A program made the translations under genes and the position numbers. A model generated the notes under the pieces. It searched no databases. It saw only the letters and a program-made list of their open reading frames with translations, and was not told the DNA's origin. Shown piece by piece: positions 1 through 7,146 of a stretch of DNA of 33,826 bases. The stretch comes from Streptomyces spororaveus (lineage in GTDB: Bacteria > Actinomycetota > Actinomycetes > Streptomycetales > Streptomycetaceae). The stretch spans positions 1-33,826 of the forward strand of contig NZ_BNED01000007.1 of assembly GCF_016755875.1 (NCBI RefSeq). The letters are read 5' to 3'. Position 1 is the stretch's first letter. Every line of letters begins with the position of its first letter.

Positions 1-303
1 GACCGGCGCCGACGAGATCGCGCGGACCCTCGGAGCATCCCCGCAGGCGCGGGGTCGACGACTGCCAAGCCCTGGGAGTCGTGTCCTGGGGCGGGGCATC
101 CCCGCGGGCGCGGGGTCGACTCCGGGCTGCCGAGCCCGAGCTGTTCCAGGCGCGGAGCATCCCCGCGAGCGCGGGGTCGACGGTGACCTCGTCGGTGGTC
201 ACGTCGCCTCGATGGGAGCATCCCCGCGAGCGCGGGGTCGACTTCGACGGCCATGCTCAGGCTGGTGGAGCTGGCGGCGCATCCCCGCGAGCGCGGGGGC
301 GAC
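1..303 (-). CRISPR. CRISPR array 1, type I-E, cut by the left edge
   Basis: Five 28-bp repeats start at 32, 93, 154, 215 and 276, exactly 61 bp apart, so the four complete spacers are 33 bp each. Positions 1-31 look like the rest of a fifth spacer, so the array probably continues to the left. Read on the minus strand, each repeat begins GTCGACCCC and carries the CCCCGC/GCGGGG stem typical of type I-E. The rightmost repeat (276-303) is followed by the leader, so transcription runs right to left and new spacers would enter at the right. Repeats vary slightly at the second to fourth bases and the middle (GCGAGCG, GCGGGCG or GCAGGCG on the plus strand). No spacer is shared with array 4. Confidence 0.95.
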
Positions 304-352
304 ACTTTCTGAGCTGGGGCTTTATCGCCCCAGGTGGCCGTTTTCGTTCAGA
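304..352 (-). promoter_or_regulatory. CRISPR leader of array 1
   Basis: The sequence next to the last repeat, read on the plus strand, starts ACTTTCTGAGCTG, continues with CTTTATCG and later has GTTTTCGTTCAG. The same three blocks at the same spacing flank array 4 at 18880. Conservation only on this side of both arrays identifies a leader, and it fixes the minus strand as the direction of transcription. The block is A/T-richer than its surroundings. The outer limit of the leader is not certain. Confidence 0.8.
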
Positions 353-442
353 TGATACTGGGGCGGCAGCGAGAATTGGCCCGTCGAAGTCCACAGGCCG
401 ACAGCACGAGGCGAACGTCCACACAGACGACCATTCCTTGGC

Positions 443-470
443 GGAGTATCCCCACGAGAACGTTCGGTCG
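443..470 (-). repeat. Degenerate CRISPR-like repeat upstream of the leader
   Basis: The segment reads GGAGTATCCCCACGAG and ends in GGTCGG. It matches the array 1 repeat in its first half and at its end, with several substitutions between. It stands alone about 90 bp beyond the leader, between the leader and the cysteine desulfurase gene. It may be a relic of an older array. The rest of 353-524 shows no recognisable gene. Confidence 0.4.
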
Positions 471-524
471 GGCCGGCGGGAGGTTTCGATACGGTCAGGC
501 CTTCCCCCGACGCGCGGCCCCTCG

Positions 525-1688
525 TCAGGCGGCGCTGGAACGAGGTGGCCTCTGCCTGGCAGCGGCCTGCGCGATCAGTGCTGCGGCGCGCTCGACTTCG
601 TCGGCCGTGGTGTTGCGGCCGATGCCCAGGCGCAGGGTGCGGCGGGCCTGGGTGCGGGTGAGGCCGATGCCGGTGAGGACGTGGGAGGGCTCGCCGATTC
701 CGGTGTTGCAGGCGGAGCCGGTGGCGGCGGCGATGTCCGGGAGGCGGTCGAGGACGTCTGCAGCTTCGGCGTCGGGGAGGGTGAGGCTCAGGGAGCCGGG
801 GAGCCGCCGGGTGGGGTGTCCGTTGACGGTGGCGCCTGGGATCGCGTCGAGGAGTCTGTCCTGGAGGCGGTCGCGCAGGGCGCGGATCTGTGCGAGGGCG
901 GGGGCGGTGTCGCTGGTGATCAGGTGGGCGGCAGCGCCGAGGCCGACGATGCCGGGGACGTTGAGGGTGCCGGCCCGTAGCCCGCGTTCCTGGCCGCCGC
1001 CGGTTTGCTGGGCGGTGAGGAGGGTTCCGCCGCGAACGTAGAGGGCGCCGATTCCCTTGGGCCCGTAGAGCTTGTGGGCGGAGAGGGAGGCGAGGTCGAC
1101 GCCGAGTTCGGCGGCGTCGAAGAGGCCGTATCCGGCGCTCTGCGCGGCGTCGGTGTGGAGGAGGATCCCTCGGTGGGCGACGATTTGGGAGATGGTGGCG
1201 ATCCGTTGCAGGGTGCCGATCTCGTTGTTGGCGTGCATGACGGATACGAGGACGGTGTTCGGGGTGAGGGCGGCGGCGATGTCGCCGGGGTGGACTCGTC
1301 CGTGCTTGTCGACGGCGACGCGGGTGGAGGTGTAGCCGTGGTGGTCGACGAGGCGCTGGACGGCGGCGAGGACGGCCTTGTGCTCGATCGCGGTGGTGAC
1401 GATGTGCCCGCCGTGGGGGCGTTTGGTGAGGGCGCCGCCGAGGATGGCGAGGTGGTTGGCCTCGGTGGCGCCGGAGGTGAACACGACCTCGGCTGGGTTC
1501 TTCGCGCCGATGAGGTGGGCGACCTGCCGGCGGGCGGTGGCGACGGCTTTGGCCGCTGCCCGGCCGTAGGCGTGGGCGCTGTTGGGGTTGCCGTAATCGG
1601 TGGTGAGGTACGGCAGCATTTCTTCCAGGACGTTGGGGTCGAGGGGTGTGGTGGCCTGGTGGTCGAGGTAGATCGGTCGGCTGGTCAC
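525..1688 (-). CDS. Cysteine desulfurase, IscS/NifS/DndA type
   Basis: A PLP-dependent enzyme that takes sulfur from cysteine as an enzyme-bound persulfide and passes it to acceptor proteins. The 387-residue length fits the class V aminotransferase family. Visible residues are the PLP-stacking His103 in IEHKAV, the DAAQ motif around Asp180, the Schiff-base Lys206 in SAHKLYGPKG, and the loop cysteine Cys327 in GSACNTG. The GTG start at 1688 overlaps the stop of the upstream gene (GTGA), so the two are translationally coupled. It is the last gene of an operon with a dCTP deaminase-like protein, a HIT protein and an unknown protein. No iron-sulfur scaffold or tRNA thiolase gene lies beside it, so housekeeping cluster assembly is not its obvious job. 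That it supplies sulfur for nucleotide or DNA modification is an inference from the neighbours. Confidence 0.9.
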   Translation of the reverse strand: MTSRPIYLDHQATTPLDPNVLEEMLPYLTTDYGNPNSAHAYGRAAAKAVATARRQVAHLIGAKNPAEVVFTSGATEANHLAILGGALTKRPHGGHIVTTAIEHKAVLAAVQRLVDHHGYTSTRVAVDKHGRVHPGDIAAALTPNTVLVSVMHANNEIGTLQRIATISQIVAHRGILLHTDAAQSAGYGLFDAAELGVDLASLSAHKLYGPKGIGALYVRGGTLLTAQQTGGGQERGLRAGTLNVPGIVGLGAAAHLITSDTAPALAQIRALRDRLQDRLLDAIPGATVNGHPTRRLPGSLSLTLPDAEAADVLDRLPDIAAATGSACNTGIGEPSHVLTGIGLTRTQARRTLRLGIGRNTTADEVERAAALIAQAAARQRPPRSSAA

Positions 1689-2629
1689 GCTGCCTCCTTC
1701 TTGGCCCGGTCGGCGGGCGGCGCGGCCGCGGTGTACTTACGTTCGCCGTCGATGAGGTCCCAGTAGACGGTGCGGGGCTCGGCGAAGACGGAGAACGCGG
1801 TGGCCAGGCACCGCCAGTTCCGATTCGGCTGGGCCCGGGTGAGGACGAAGGCGTCCTCGAAGAGCTTGGCGGCGCGTCGCATCAGGGCCGGGCGCGGGTC
1901 CTGGGGGCCGAATAGCTGCAGGTAGCCGCGTTCGCGGAGCCAGGTTTCGGCGTGTTCGGGCTGGGGGTCTCCAACGAGCTGTCCGCCGTCGGCCAGGGTT
2001 TGGGCTGCGAGGCGCTCCAGGCGGCGGCGTCGGCGGGTGTCTTCCCCACCGGGGCAGTGTTCGCCGGTGAACTGCCACTCGTGCCAGCGGGGCGTGGTGT
2101 AGCGGTCCCAGTCGACGTTGCTGAGCTGTGCGGTGACCTGGGGCGGCAGTTCGCCGCGGGTGAGGTCGGCGACGTCGTAGCCGGGGCCGAGCGCTTCGAG
2201 GGTGAAGGTGCCGCGGATATGGGGGCGCGGGCGGTCCATCCGGATCATGACGGTGAGCTTGTTGGTGAAGCGGTTGGTGGGGCCTGCCAGGATGACCGCG
2301 CGCCCGTCGGCCAGCAGGGGCTGGGCCCGGTGTGTGATCTCGCCGATGGGGAAGGTGTTGCCTCCGCGGTAGTACTGCTTCTTCTCGACCCCACCGTCGG
2401 AGCGGATCATCAGCCGATCGGTGCCGAGCGCAGTGGCGAGGGCGTGGGCGGCGGTGCGTATCTCGGCCGGGCTCTGGCCGGGCCGTAACAGGGCTGCGTT
2501 CAGGGTGGGCAGGTGCAGGGAGTGCAGCAGTGCCATGGTCTGCCACTTCGGCCAGCGCCGGTCGTTCGCGGCTGCCGCGAGTTCCTCGGCGCTCAGGCTG
2601 TGCAGGGGTCGGGGCAAGGGATTCGCCAT
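1685..2629 (-). CDS. Conserved-looking protein of unknown family in the nucleotide/sulfur operon
   Basis: This 314-residue protein is not recognised with confidence. The ATG at 2629 is preceded by a clear AGGGGGA ribosome site. Notable segments are LMIRSDGGVEKKQYYRGG, then GEITHRAQPLLADGRAVIL, then a basic stretch NKLTVMIRMDRPRPHIRG, then FTLEALGPGYDVADLTRG. The order of a conserved Arg-Ser, an aromatic Gly-Gly and later acidic and Gly-rich segments recalls ATP-grasp or PEP-synthase-like nucleotide-binding folds, but this is a weak resemblance. There is no signal peptide or membrane helix. It is coupled to the cysteine desulfurase downstream and starts 16 bp after the HIT gene ends. It could be the acceptor or activating enzyme for that sulfur. 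Confidence 0.75.
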   Translation of the reverse strand: MANPLPRPLHSLSAEELAAAANDRRWPKWQTMALLHSLHLPTLNAALLRPGQSPAEIRTAAHALATALGTDRLMIRSDGGVEKKQYYRGGNTFPIGEITHRAQPLLADGRAVILAGPTNRFTNKLTVMIRMDRPRPHIRGTFTLEALGPGYDVADLTRGELPPQVTAQLSNVDWDRYTTPRWHEWQFTGEHCPGGEDTRRRRRLERLAAQTLADGGQLVGDPQPEHAETWLRERGYLQLFGPQDPRPALMRRAAKLFEDAFVLTRAQPNRNWRCLATAFSVFAEPRTVYWDLIDGERKYTAAAPPADRAKKEAA

Positions 2630-2645
2630 GTTGTCCCCCTGGTCG

Positions 2646-3272
2646 TCAGGTGGTCGCGGTGGCCCGGACGGCCGCGGTGAGGGTGTCGTACGTCTGGTTG
2701 TGGTTCTGCTCGAAGGGGTGGTCTCGCCAGTCGTACTGCTCGCCGATTCCGTACTGGTCGGCGACGACGCGGCGGACGAACTGGCGGGCGAACCTGCTGG
2801 CGGCGGGCCAATAGTGGTGCTCGCCCGGGCGGGGTGAGAGGTACAGGTACGAGGTCTGCGCGGCCGTCGGCAGATCGACGAGCGAGGTGAGGTGCCGGCC
2901 CGGGCCGCCGACCTTCTCGTACGCGGCCAGGATGGCGTCAGGGTCGTGCACGGGGATGAGGTGAAGGTGGGCGTGGCTGCAGCAGGAGGCGCCGAGCTCG
3001 CAGTCCCGAGGTCCGTGTTCGGCGACGATGGTGGGGCCGTAGTGGGTCTGGATCAGGGTGCGCATCGACTCCAGGCTGGCGGCGACCTGCGGGAGGTTGT
3101 CGGGCGTGATGTCGGCGGCCGCGTCGAGGTGCTCCAGCGGCATGTAGAGGGAGTAGCCGGGGGTGAGGCAGCCGACGGTGGGCAGGAGGACCCAGTGGTC
3201 GGCGGTCTCGGTGATGATGCGGTTCTTGGGTGCGCGCTCGGTGAACTCGGTGCAGAACTGGCAGTCGTCCAT
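2646..3272 (-). CDS. HIT-family nucleotide hydrolase or transferase
   Basis: The 208-residue protein carries the histidine-triad signature as HAHLHLIPVHD, in which the central His attacks the alpha-phosphate of a nucleotide substrate. A zinc-type CQFC pair sits at the N-terminus, as in many HIT proteins, and another Cys pair precedes the triad (GASCCSHAHLH). The C-terminal third is longer than in minimal HIT proteins. I chose ATG at 3272 because AAGAGG lies 8 bases upstream. A GTG at 3281 that overlaps the previous stop as GTGA is the alternative. Family members cleave nucleotide phosphoramidates, dinucleoside polyphosphates or adenylylated intermediates. The position after a dCTP deaminase-like gene suggests a nucleotide substrate, which cannot be named from sequence. 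Confidence 0.85.
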   Translation of the reverse strand: MDDCQFCTEFTERAPKNRIITETADHWVLLPTVGCLTPGYSLYMPLEHLDAAADITPDNLPQVAASLESMRTLIQTHYGPTIVAEHGPRDCELGASCCSHAHLHLIPVHDPDAILAAYEKVGGPGRHLTSLVDLPTAAQTSYLYLSPRPGEHHYWPAASRFARQFVRRVVADQYGIGEQYDWRDHPFEQNHNQTYDTLTAAVRATATT

Positions 3273-3277
3273 GGCAG

Positions 3278-3823
3278 TCACCTCTTGTTCGGGTCGCCGA
3301 GTTCGTCGGCGTAGCGGCTCTGCAGGTCAGTGGGCCGGCCGTAGAAGGGGTGGGTGGGCGCGGCGTGGCCGCCACCGCGTTGCTGGAGGACGAGGCGGGC
3401 CAGGGGCATGCCGTGGTGCAGGCGCAGCGTGGTCGGGCACTCGTTGACGAGTTCGAGGGTCAGGTGGCCGGACCAGCCCGGGAGGACGAACGGGCTGGTG
3501 ACGTGGACGGCCAGGCCGACGCGGGCCAGGTGGCTCAGGCCGCCGATCATCCCCGTGACGTCCGGGCCGAGGGAGACCGGCTCGAAGGCCGCGGCCAGGG
3601 CCATCTGGCCGGGCGCCAGGTCGTAGGTGTTCCAGTCGGTGATCTGCGGGCCGTACAGGGTGTCGATGCTGGACTGGTCGGCCAGGTCGACGACGGCGCT
3701 GGGGTCGACGAGCGGCTGGATCGGACTGCCCAGCTTCAAGAGCAGGCTGTCCCCGCGCAGTTCCCCGTCCCACGCTACGGCGCCGCTGTCGATGAGGTCC
3801 TTGATGGACGCGGCTGAAAACAT
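3278..3823 (-). CDS. dCTP deaminase / dUTPase-fold protein
   Basis: This 181-residue protein has the trimeric dUTPase/dCTP deaminase fold signature: HLARVGLAVHVTSPF followed by LPGWSGHLTLELVN. Glu124 in TLEL corresponds to the catalytic glutamate position of dCTP deaminases, and Arg101 to the phosphate-binding arginine region. The usual RSSLAR triad is altered to GLSHLAR, so the exact substrate is unsure. ATG at 3823 follows a GGGGGTGAG ribosome site. It is the first gene of the four-gene operon and faces the LysR gene across a 207-bp promoter region. dCTP deaminases make dUTP for thymidylate synthesis. Some bacterial ones are known anti-phage proteins that drain the dCTP pool. Which role applies here is inference. 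Confidence 0.85.
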   Translation of the reverse strand: MFSAASIKDLIDSGAVAWDGELRGDSLLLKLGSPIQPLVDPSAVVDLADQSSIDTLYGPQITDWNTYDLAPGQMALAAAFEPVSLGPDVTGMIGGLSHLARVGLAVHVTSPFVLPGWSGHLTLELVNECPTTLRLHHGMPLARLVLQQRGGGHAAPTHPFYGRPTDLQSRYADELGDPNKR

Positions 3824-3856
3824 GTCTCACCCCCGGGATTCAGGCATCGGTGTGGT

Positions 3857-3958
3857 GAACATCGCCAGATCGAATGCGATGGAGGAAATGTTCCCGTGGA
3901 TAGCTCGCCATGTCTCCATGCCCGACCGAACATTTCAAGGTTTTCCTGGCGTGAAATG
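3857..3958. promoter_or_regulatory. Divergent promoter region with nested inverted repeats, probable LysR operator
   Basis: Between the operon and the LysR gene lie GAAATGTTC (3885-3893) and its exact reverse complement GAACATTTC (3928-3936), centres 43 bp or about four helical turns apart. They are flanked by further half-sites GAACAT (3857-3862) and GAAATG (3953-3958), giving a symmetric four-site arrangement. LysR-type regulators usually bind such divergent regions as tetramers over several half-sites. The assignment to the adjacent regulator is inferred from position. Confidence 0.55.
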
Positions 3959-4030
3959 CGGTGAAGTCCACTACTGCTGGCCGCTCGGACAGTGCAAGCT
4001 GGTGGGTAGCGCCCAGGGAGGGGGAAGCGC

Positions 4031-5098
4031 GTGCCGTCGTTACCGTCCGGCCCGCTCAAAGTGCCTGGTCCCGAAGGGTTCCGGGGGGATCTGCTCGCCT
4101 GTTCACCGGACTTGCTGGACCTGACGTGGGACCAGATGCGCACGCTCGTCGTCGTCCATGAGGAGGGCACCGCGCTCGCGGCGGCCCGCCTGCTGGGGCG
4201 GGAGCAGTCCAGCGTGCAGAAGCAGCTCGACATCCTCAACCGGAACTTCCAGTCCCTGACCGGCGAGCTGGTGGTCGTGAAACAGGGACGCGGCCGCGAT
4301 CTGCTGTTCACCCCGACCGGGCTGGAGGTCGTGGACCGGATCCGGTCCACGTTCTCCGACTGGCTTCAGGGCATCGCGAACTCGAGGCGTCGGCTCGGAA
4401 GCAGCCTGACCGTGGGCACCACCGAGTTCACGCTCCCCTTCCTGGCTCGGGTGTGGGAGCGGGTGGAGCCCGAGCTGATGGCGCGGGAGGTGGAGCTCAA
4501 GGTCGTCCACGTGCGTACCCGCGACTTCCGTCAGCGCTTGGACTCCAACCAGGTGGACCTGCTGTGCGGGGGCCTGGCCGCGCCGGTCGGCGACGGCCCG
4601 CTCGCGCCCGAGTACGACTTCCTGGAGTGGCACCGCGAAGGCCTGGCCCTCCTGACGAACCTGTCCGTTAGGGAGCTGCCCGCTCGGCGGGTCGGCGTTG
4701 AGCGGCTGCGGAACCTGCCGCTGGTCATCCCCTCCCGCGGGGTGATCGCCGACTTCGTCGAACGCTGGTACGGAACCGACTTTCGCAGCCACCTCCAGGT
4801 CGTCGCGGAGATCGACGACATCTACTACGGGCTGGCCCTGCTGCGATCCGAGATGACCAGAGGTTGCATGCTGTGCGCGCGCTCCATCGGCGAAGCCGCC
4901 GTCGAAGGCCGGCTGCCCGGCGGCGAGGGCTTCCGCCTGGTCGAGTTCGCCGACGACTTCGACCCCATGCTCCAGCTCGTCTCTGGCGTCTTCGCACGCA
5001 AGGGCGAGCGGGACACCTACGACGCCTCGCACCCCCTGAACGTGCTGTGGGAGGCCTTCCGCGAGGAAGCCGCCTCCGGCCAGCCGATCCCGCTGTGA
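4031..5098 (+). CDS. LysR-family transcriptional regulator
   Basis: The 355-residue protein has an N-terminal winged helix-turn-helix (about residues 35-105) with the LysR pattern: TWDQMRTLVVVHEEGTALAA, then ARLLGREQSSVQKQLDILN, then FTPTGLEVVDRI. This is followed by a periplasmic-binding-protein-like effector domain (SSLTVGTTEFTLPFLARVW onward). The GTG start at 4031 follows GGGAGGGGGAA. It has an N-terminal extension of roughly 30 residues relative to typical LysR proteins. It diverges from the dCTP deaminase operon and is followed 28 bp later by the EEP-methyltransferase gene. It therefore probably controls both directions through the inverted repeats at 3857-3958. The effector is unknown; a nucleotide-pool or phage-derived signal would fit the context but is speculation. 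Confidence 0.88.
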   Translation: MPSLPSGPLKVPGPEGFRGDLLACSPDLLDLTWDQMRTLVVVHEEGTALAAARLLGREQSSVQKQLDILNRNFQSLTGELVVVKQGRGRDLLFTPTGLEVVDRIRSTFSDWLQGIANSRRRLGSSLTVGTTEFTLPFLARVWERVEPELMAREVELKVVHVRTRDFRQRLDSNQVDLLCGGLAAPVGDGPLAPEYDFLEWHREGLALLTNLSVRELPARRVGVERLRNLPLVIPSRGVIADFVERWYGTDFRSHLQVVAEIDDIYYGLALLRSEMTRGCMLCARSIGEAAVEGRLPGGEGFRLVEFADDFDPMLQLVSGVFARKGERDTYDASHPLNVLWEAFREEAASGQPIPL

Positions 5099-5126
5099 CC
5101 ATCCCTTCCGCCAAAGGGCACTCCTG

Positions 5127-6479
5127 ATGCTGCTGGCCTCGATCAACCTCAACAAGCGACTCGGCGCGGACGGACCGGATGGCGCCCGCGCCCGGTTCGC
5201 CGCCTGGCTGCGCGCGCACGACGTCGCGGTCATCGTCGCGCAGGAGCCGTACAAACCGGCGGACCGGCAACCGCCGCTCGTTCACGGGTACGTCTTCGCA
5301 GGCGGGGACGGTCACCTCGCCACCTGGGTACGCGAGGACGTCGCCACGCCAGCCGTGTCGACTCCGACCGCCTGGGCGCAGCGGGTGGAGCTGGGCTGGC
5401 TCACCGTCCTGCAGGTTCACCTCGATGCCTACAGCAGCGCGGCGCGTGCCACTCAGCTCGGCGAGCTTGCGGCACTGGCCGCGGCCGAGGGCGGGCGGCC
5501 ACTGCTGGTCTGCGGGGACTTCAACCTCGCGCCGCGGCCGCAGGACGGGCTCTACGGCGGGGAAGTCAGCGGGTTCACCGCGGACACCGAGCGCCAGGCG
5601 CTCCAGCACCTGCTCCAGAGCGCGTGGCTCGTCGACACCACCAGCCCGGACGGGCAGGAAGCGGACTTCACGTTCGAGCGGCTCTTCACCGGCAAACTCA
5701 GCCGTTTCCGCTGTGACCTCGCCCTGCTGAGCGACCACATGGCCGCAGGTGTCCCGGTCGCGGCCCGGCACGAAGTCCGGACGGGCCCACAGGCGTTCAC
5801 CGACCACTCCGCGATCCTGCTCCGCCTGCCCCTCACCCCGGAGGCCGCTGAGCCGGACGACGTCCTGTTCGCGATCAGCGACCTCACCGGCAAGCAGCCG
5901 GCGACCGCGGGCTCCCGCCCGTACCAGCCGCACAAGACCGCGATGAGCCGCCAAGGTGCCTCGCCAGCGGCCCGGGCTGTCACCGGGCACCTGACGGGCC
6001 CGCTCGGCGTCCGCACGGTCCTCGATCACGGGTGCGGCCGCGGGACCGACGTCGTCCACTACCGGACCGCCGGGCTGGACGCGGACGGGTACGACCCGCA
6101 CGAAGGTTTCGGCTGGCCCCGCCCGGAGCGGGAGGGCTACGACCTGGTAACCCAGATGTTCGTCCTCAACGTGCTGCCCGATCCAGGAGCGCGGATCCGC
6201 GCACTGCAGGACGCAGCCGCGTTCGTACGCCCCGGAGGTCACGTCGTCGTCGTCACCCGCTCCCCCGAAGAGATCACGAAGGCCGCCGCCGACGGCAGCT
6301 GGACGGCCCACCACGACGGCTACTGGTCGAGCAAGGGGAAGGGGACGTTCCAGCGCGGAATCAGTGCGGCGGAGACCACTGCGCTCGCCCGCCACGCCGG
6401 CCTCGTCCCCGCAGCGGGGACAGCCGGGCTGCCCCTGCCCGGAGTGAGTCACGTCGTACTGGTCAAGCCCGAGCTGTAG
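5127..6479 (+). CDS. Fusion of EEP-family phosphohydrolase and SAM-methyltransferase-like domain
   Basis: Residues 1 to about 240 form an endonuclease/exonuclease/phosphatase domain. It begins MLLASINLNKRLG, has the metal-binding Glu in IVAQEPY, the GDFNLAP motif, and ends with the TDHSAILLRLPL His. About residues 270-450 form a class I methyltransferase-like domain: HKTAMSR, then VLDHGCGRGTDV (SAM loop), DADGYDPH, a post-I QMFVLNVLPDP, and VRPGGHVVVVTR. The HKTAxSR plus GCGRGxDV plus NVxxDP pattern resembles the methyltransferase family associated with DNA phosphorothioation (dnd-related). ATG at 5127 follows AAAGGG. It is co-directional with the LysR gene. A two-domain protein that can cut phosphodiesters and methylate fits nucleic-acid or nucleotide processing. 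Substrates are unknown. Confidence 0.85.
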   Translation: MLLASINLNKRLGADGPDGARARFAAWLRAHDVAVIVAQEPYKPADRQPPLVHGYVFAGGDGHLATWVREDVATPAVSTPTAWAQRVELGWLTVLQVHLDAYSSAARATQLGELAALAAAEGGRPLLVCGDFNLAPRPQDGLYGGEVSGFTADTERQALQHLLQSAWLVDTTSPDGQEADFTFERLFTGKLSRFRCDLALLSDHMAAGVPVAARHEVRTGPQAFTDHSAILLRLPLTPEAAEPDDVLFAISDLTGKQPATAGSRPYQPHKTAMSRQGASPAARAVTGHLTGPLGVRTVLDHGCGRGTDVVHYRTAGLDADGYDPHEGFGWPRPEREGYDLVTQMFVLNVLPDPGARIRALQDAAAFVRPGGHVVVVTRSPEEITKAAADGSWTAHHDGYWSSKGKGTFQRGISAAETTALARHAGLVPAAGTAGLPLPGVSHVVLVKPEL

Positions 6480-6504
6480 CGGTGCTGCGGGGCCTGCAAC
6501 GAGG

Positions 6505-6834
6505 TCAGCGGTTGCCGGTCCAGACGATGCGCTCCGAGAACCCGCCCCGCTCCTCGGCCTTCGATGCCCGGATCTTCTCCAGCTGGACGGGATCGACGCC
6601 GAGGTCCGCCGCGAGGGCGAAGGCGACCTCGAGGACGTCCGCGAGCTCCTCGGGAGCATCGGTCTCGTCCGCCGCCATGTACTCCGCCACCTCTTCGGTC
6701 AGCTTCGCACGGAGGCGCTCGCGGTACTCCGCCGGATCGGCCACATAGACCTCCGGCTCGGCTCCGCCCACACGGATAATCTCAGGAATCCGGTCCCGTA
6801 CCAGCTTGCCGTCGACCACGTACTTCTCCTGCAC
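6505..6834 (-). CDS. MazG-like NTP pyrophosphohydrolase
   Basis: The 109-residue protein matches the small all-alpha house-cleaning NTP pyrophosphatase group. It starts QEKYVVDGKLVRDRIPEIIR and carries the Mg-binding pattern LTEEVAEY, then EELADVLEV (the EExxE and ExxD pairs). GTG at 6834 was chosen because family members begin just before the KLVRDxIP segment. A longer frame to 6930 would add 32 residues unlike the family. No strong ribosome site is visible. Such enzymes remove non-canonical or excess (d)NTPs. Its end is convergent with the EEP-methyltransferase gene, 25 bp away. It adds a third nucleotide-pool function to this cluster. Confidence 0.8.
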   Translation of the reverse strand: MQEKYVVDGKLVRDRIPEIIRVGGAEPEVYVADPAEYRERLRAKLTEEVAEYMAADETDAPEELADVLEVAFALAADLGVDPVQLEKIRASKAEERGGFSERIVWTGNR

Positions 6835-6889
6835 CAGATCGTCATGGGCTGGCCAGACAGCCGGGCCCTCACGTGGGTTCGAGCCTAGA

Positions 6890-6913
6890 GATGGCGCCTC
6901 AACTGGCGCCATC
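6890..6913. repeat. Perfect hairpin upstream of the MazG-like gene
   Basis: GATGGCGCC and GGCGCCATC form a perfect 9-bp stem with the six-base loop TCAACT. It lies 56 bp upstream of the chosen GTG. It could be an operator or a 5'-leader structure. The remaining interval up to array 2 (6914-7146) shows no gene I recognise. A poor repeat-like match occurs near 7088. Confidence 0.5.
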
Positions 6914-7146
6914 AGAAACACAAATCCCACCCGAATCGGTTAGCCGATCACACCGGCAACCGTGCCAGCAGCACCGCAATGCCGGAACCAAGGCTGCATC
7001 CAAGGGCAGCAGCCCCCTCATGCCGCACGGCCCCCCATCCAGGAAAAGCCACGCACGGCATTAGTGACCTCGCCGACACCCGAGCGCGGGCCATCCCGCT
7101 GCACCACCTCCGCCCCTGCCAGAACACGATCGGATTCGTGAAGCTC

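Noticed and set aside
4725..6659. Minus-strand frame of over 640 codons opposite the LysR and EEP-methyltransferase genes
   Set aside because: Low-complexity Arg/Ser/Gly sequence, with well-supported domain proteins on the other strand.
6870..6890. GTGGGTTCGAGCC, which looks like a tRNA T-arm
   Set aside because: No matching acceptor, anticodon or D-arm lies upstream and the arm does not pair properly, so neither a tRNA nor an attachment site is claimed.
7086..7113. GGGCCATCCCGCTG near the trailer of array 2 as a 23rd repeat
   Set aside because: Only the first half resembles the repeat and the spacing is 59-61 bp by choice of alignment; too weak to count.
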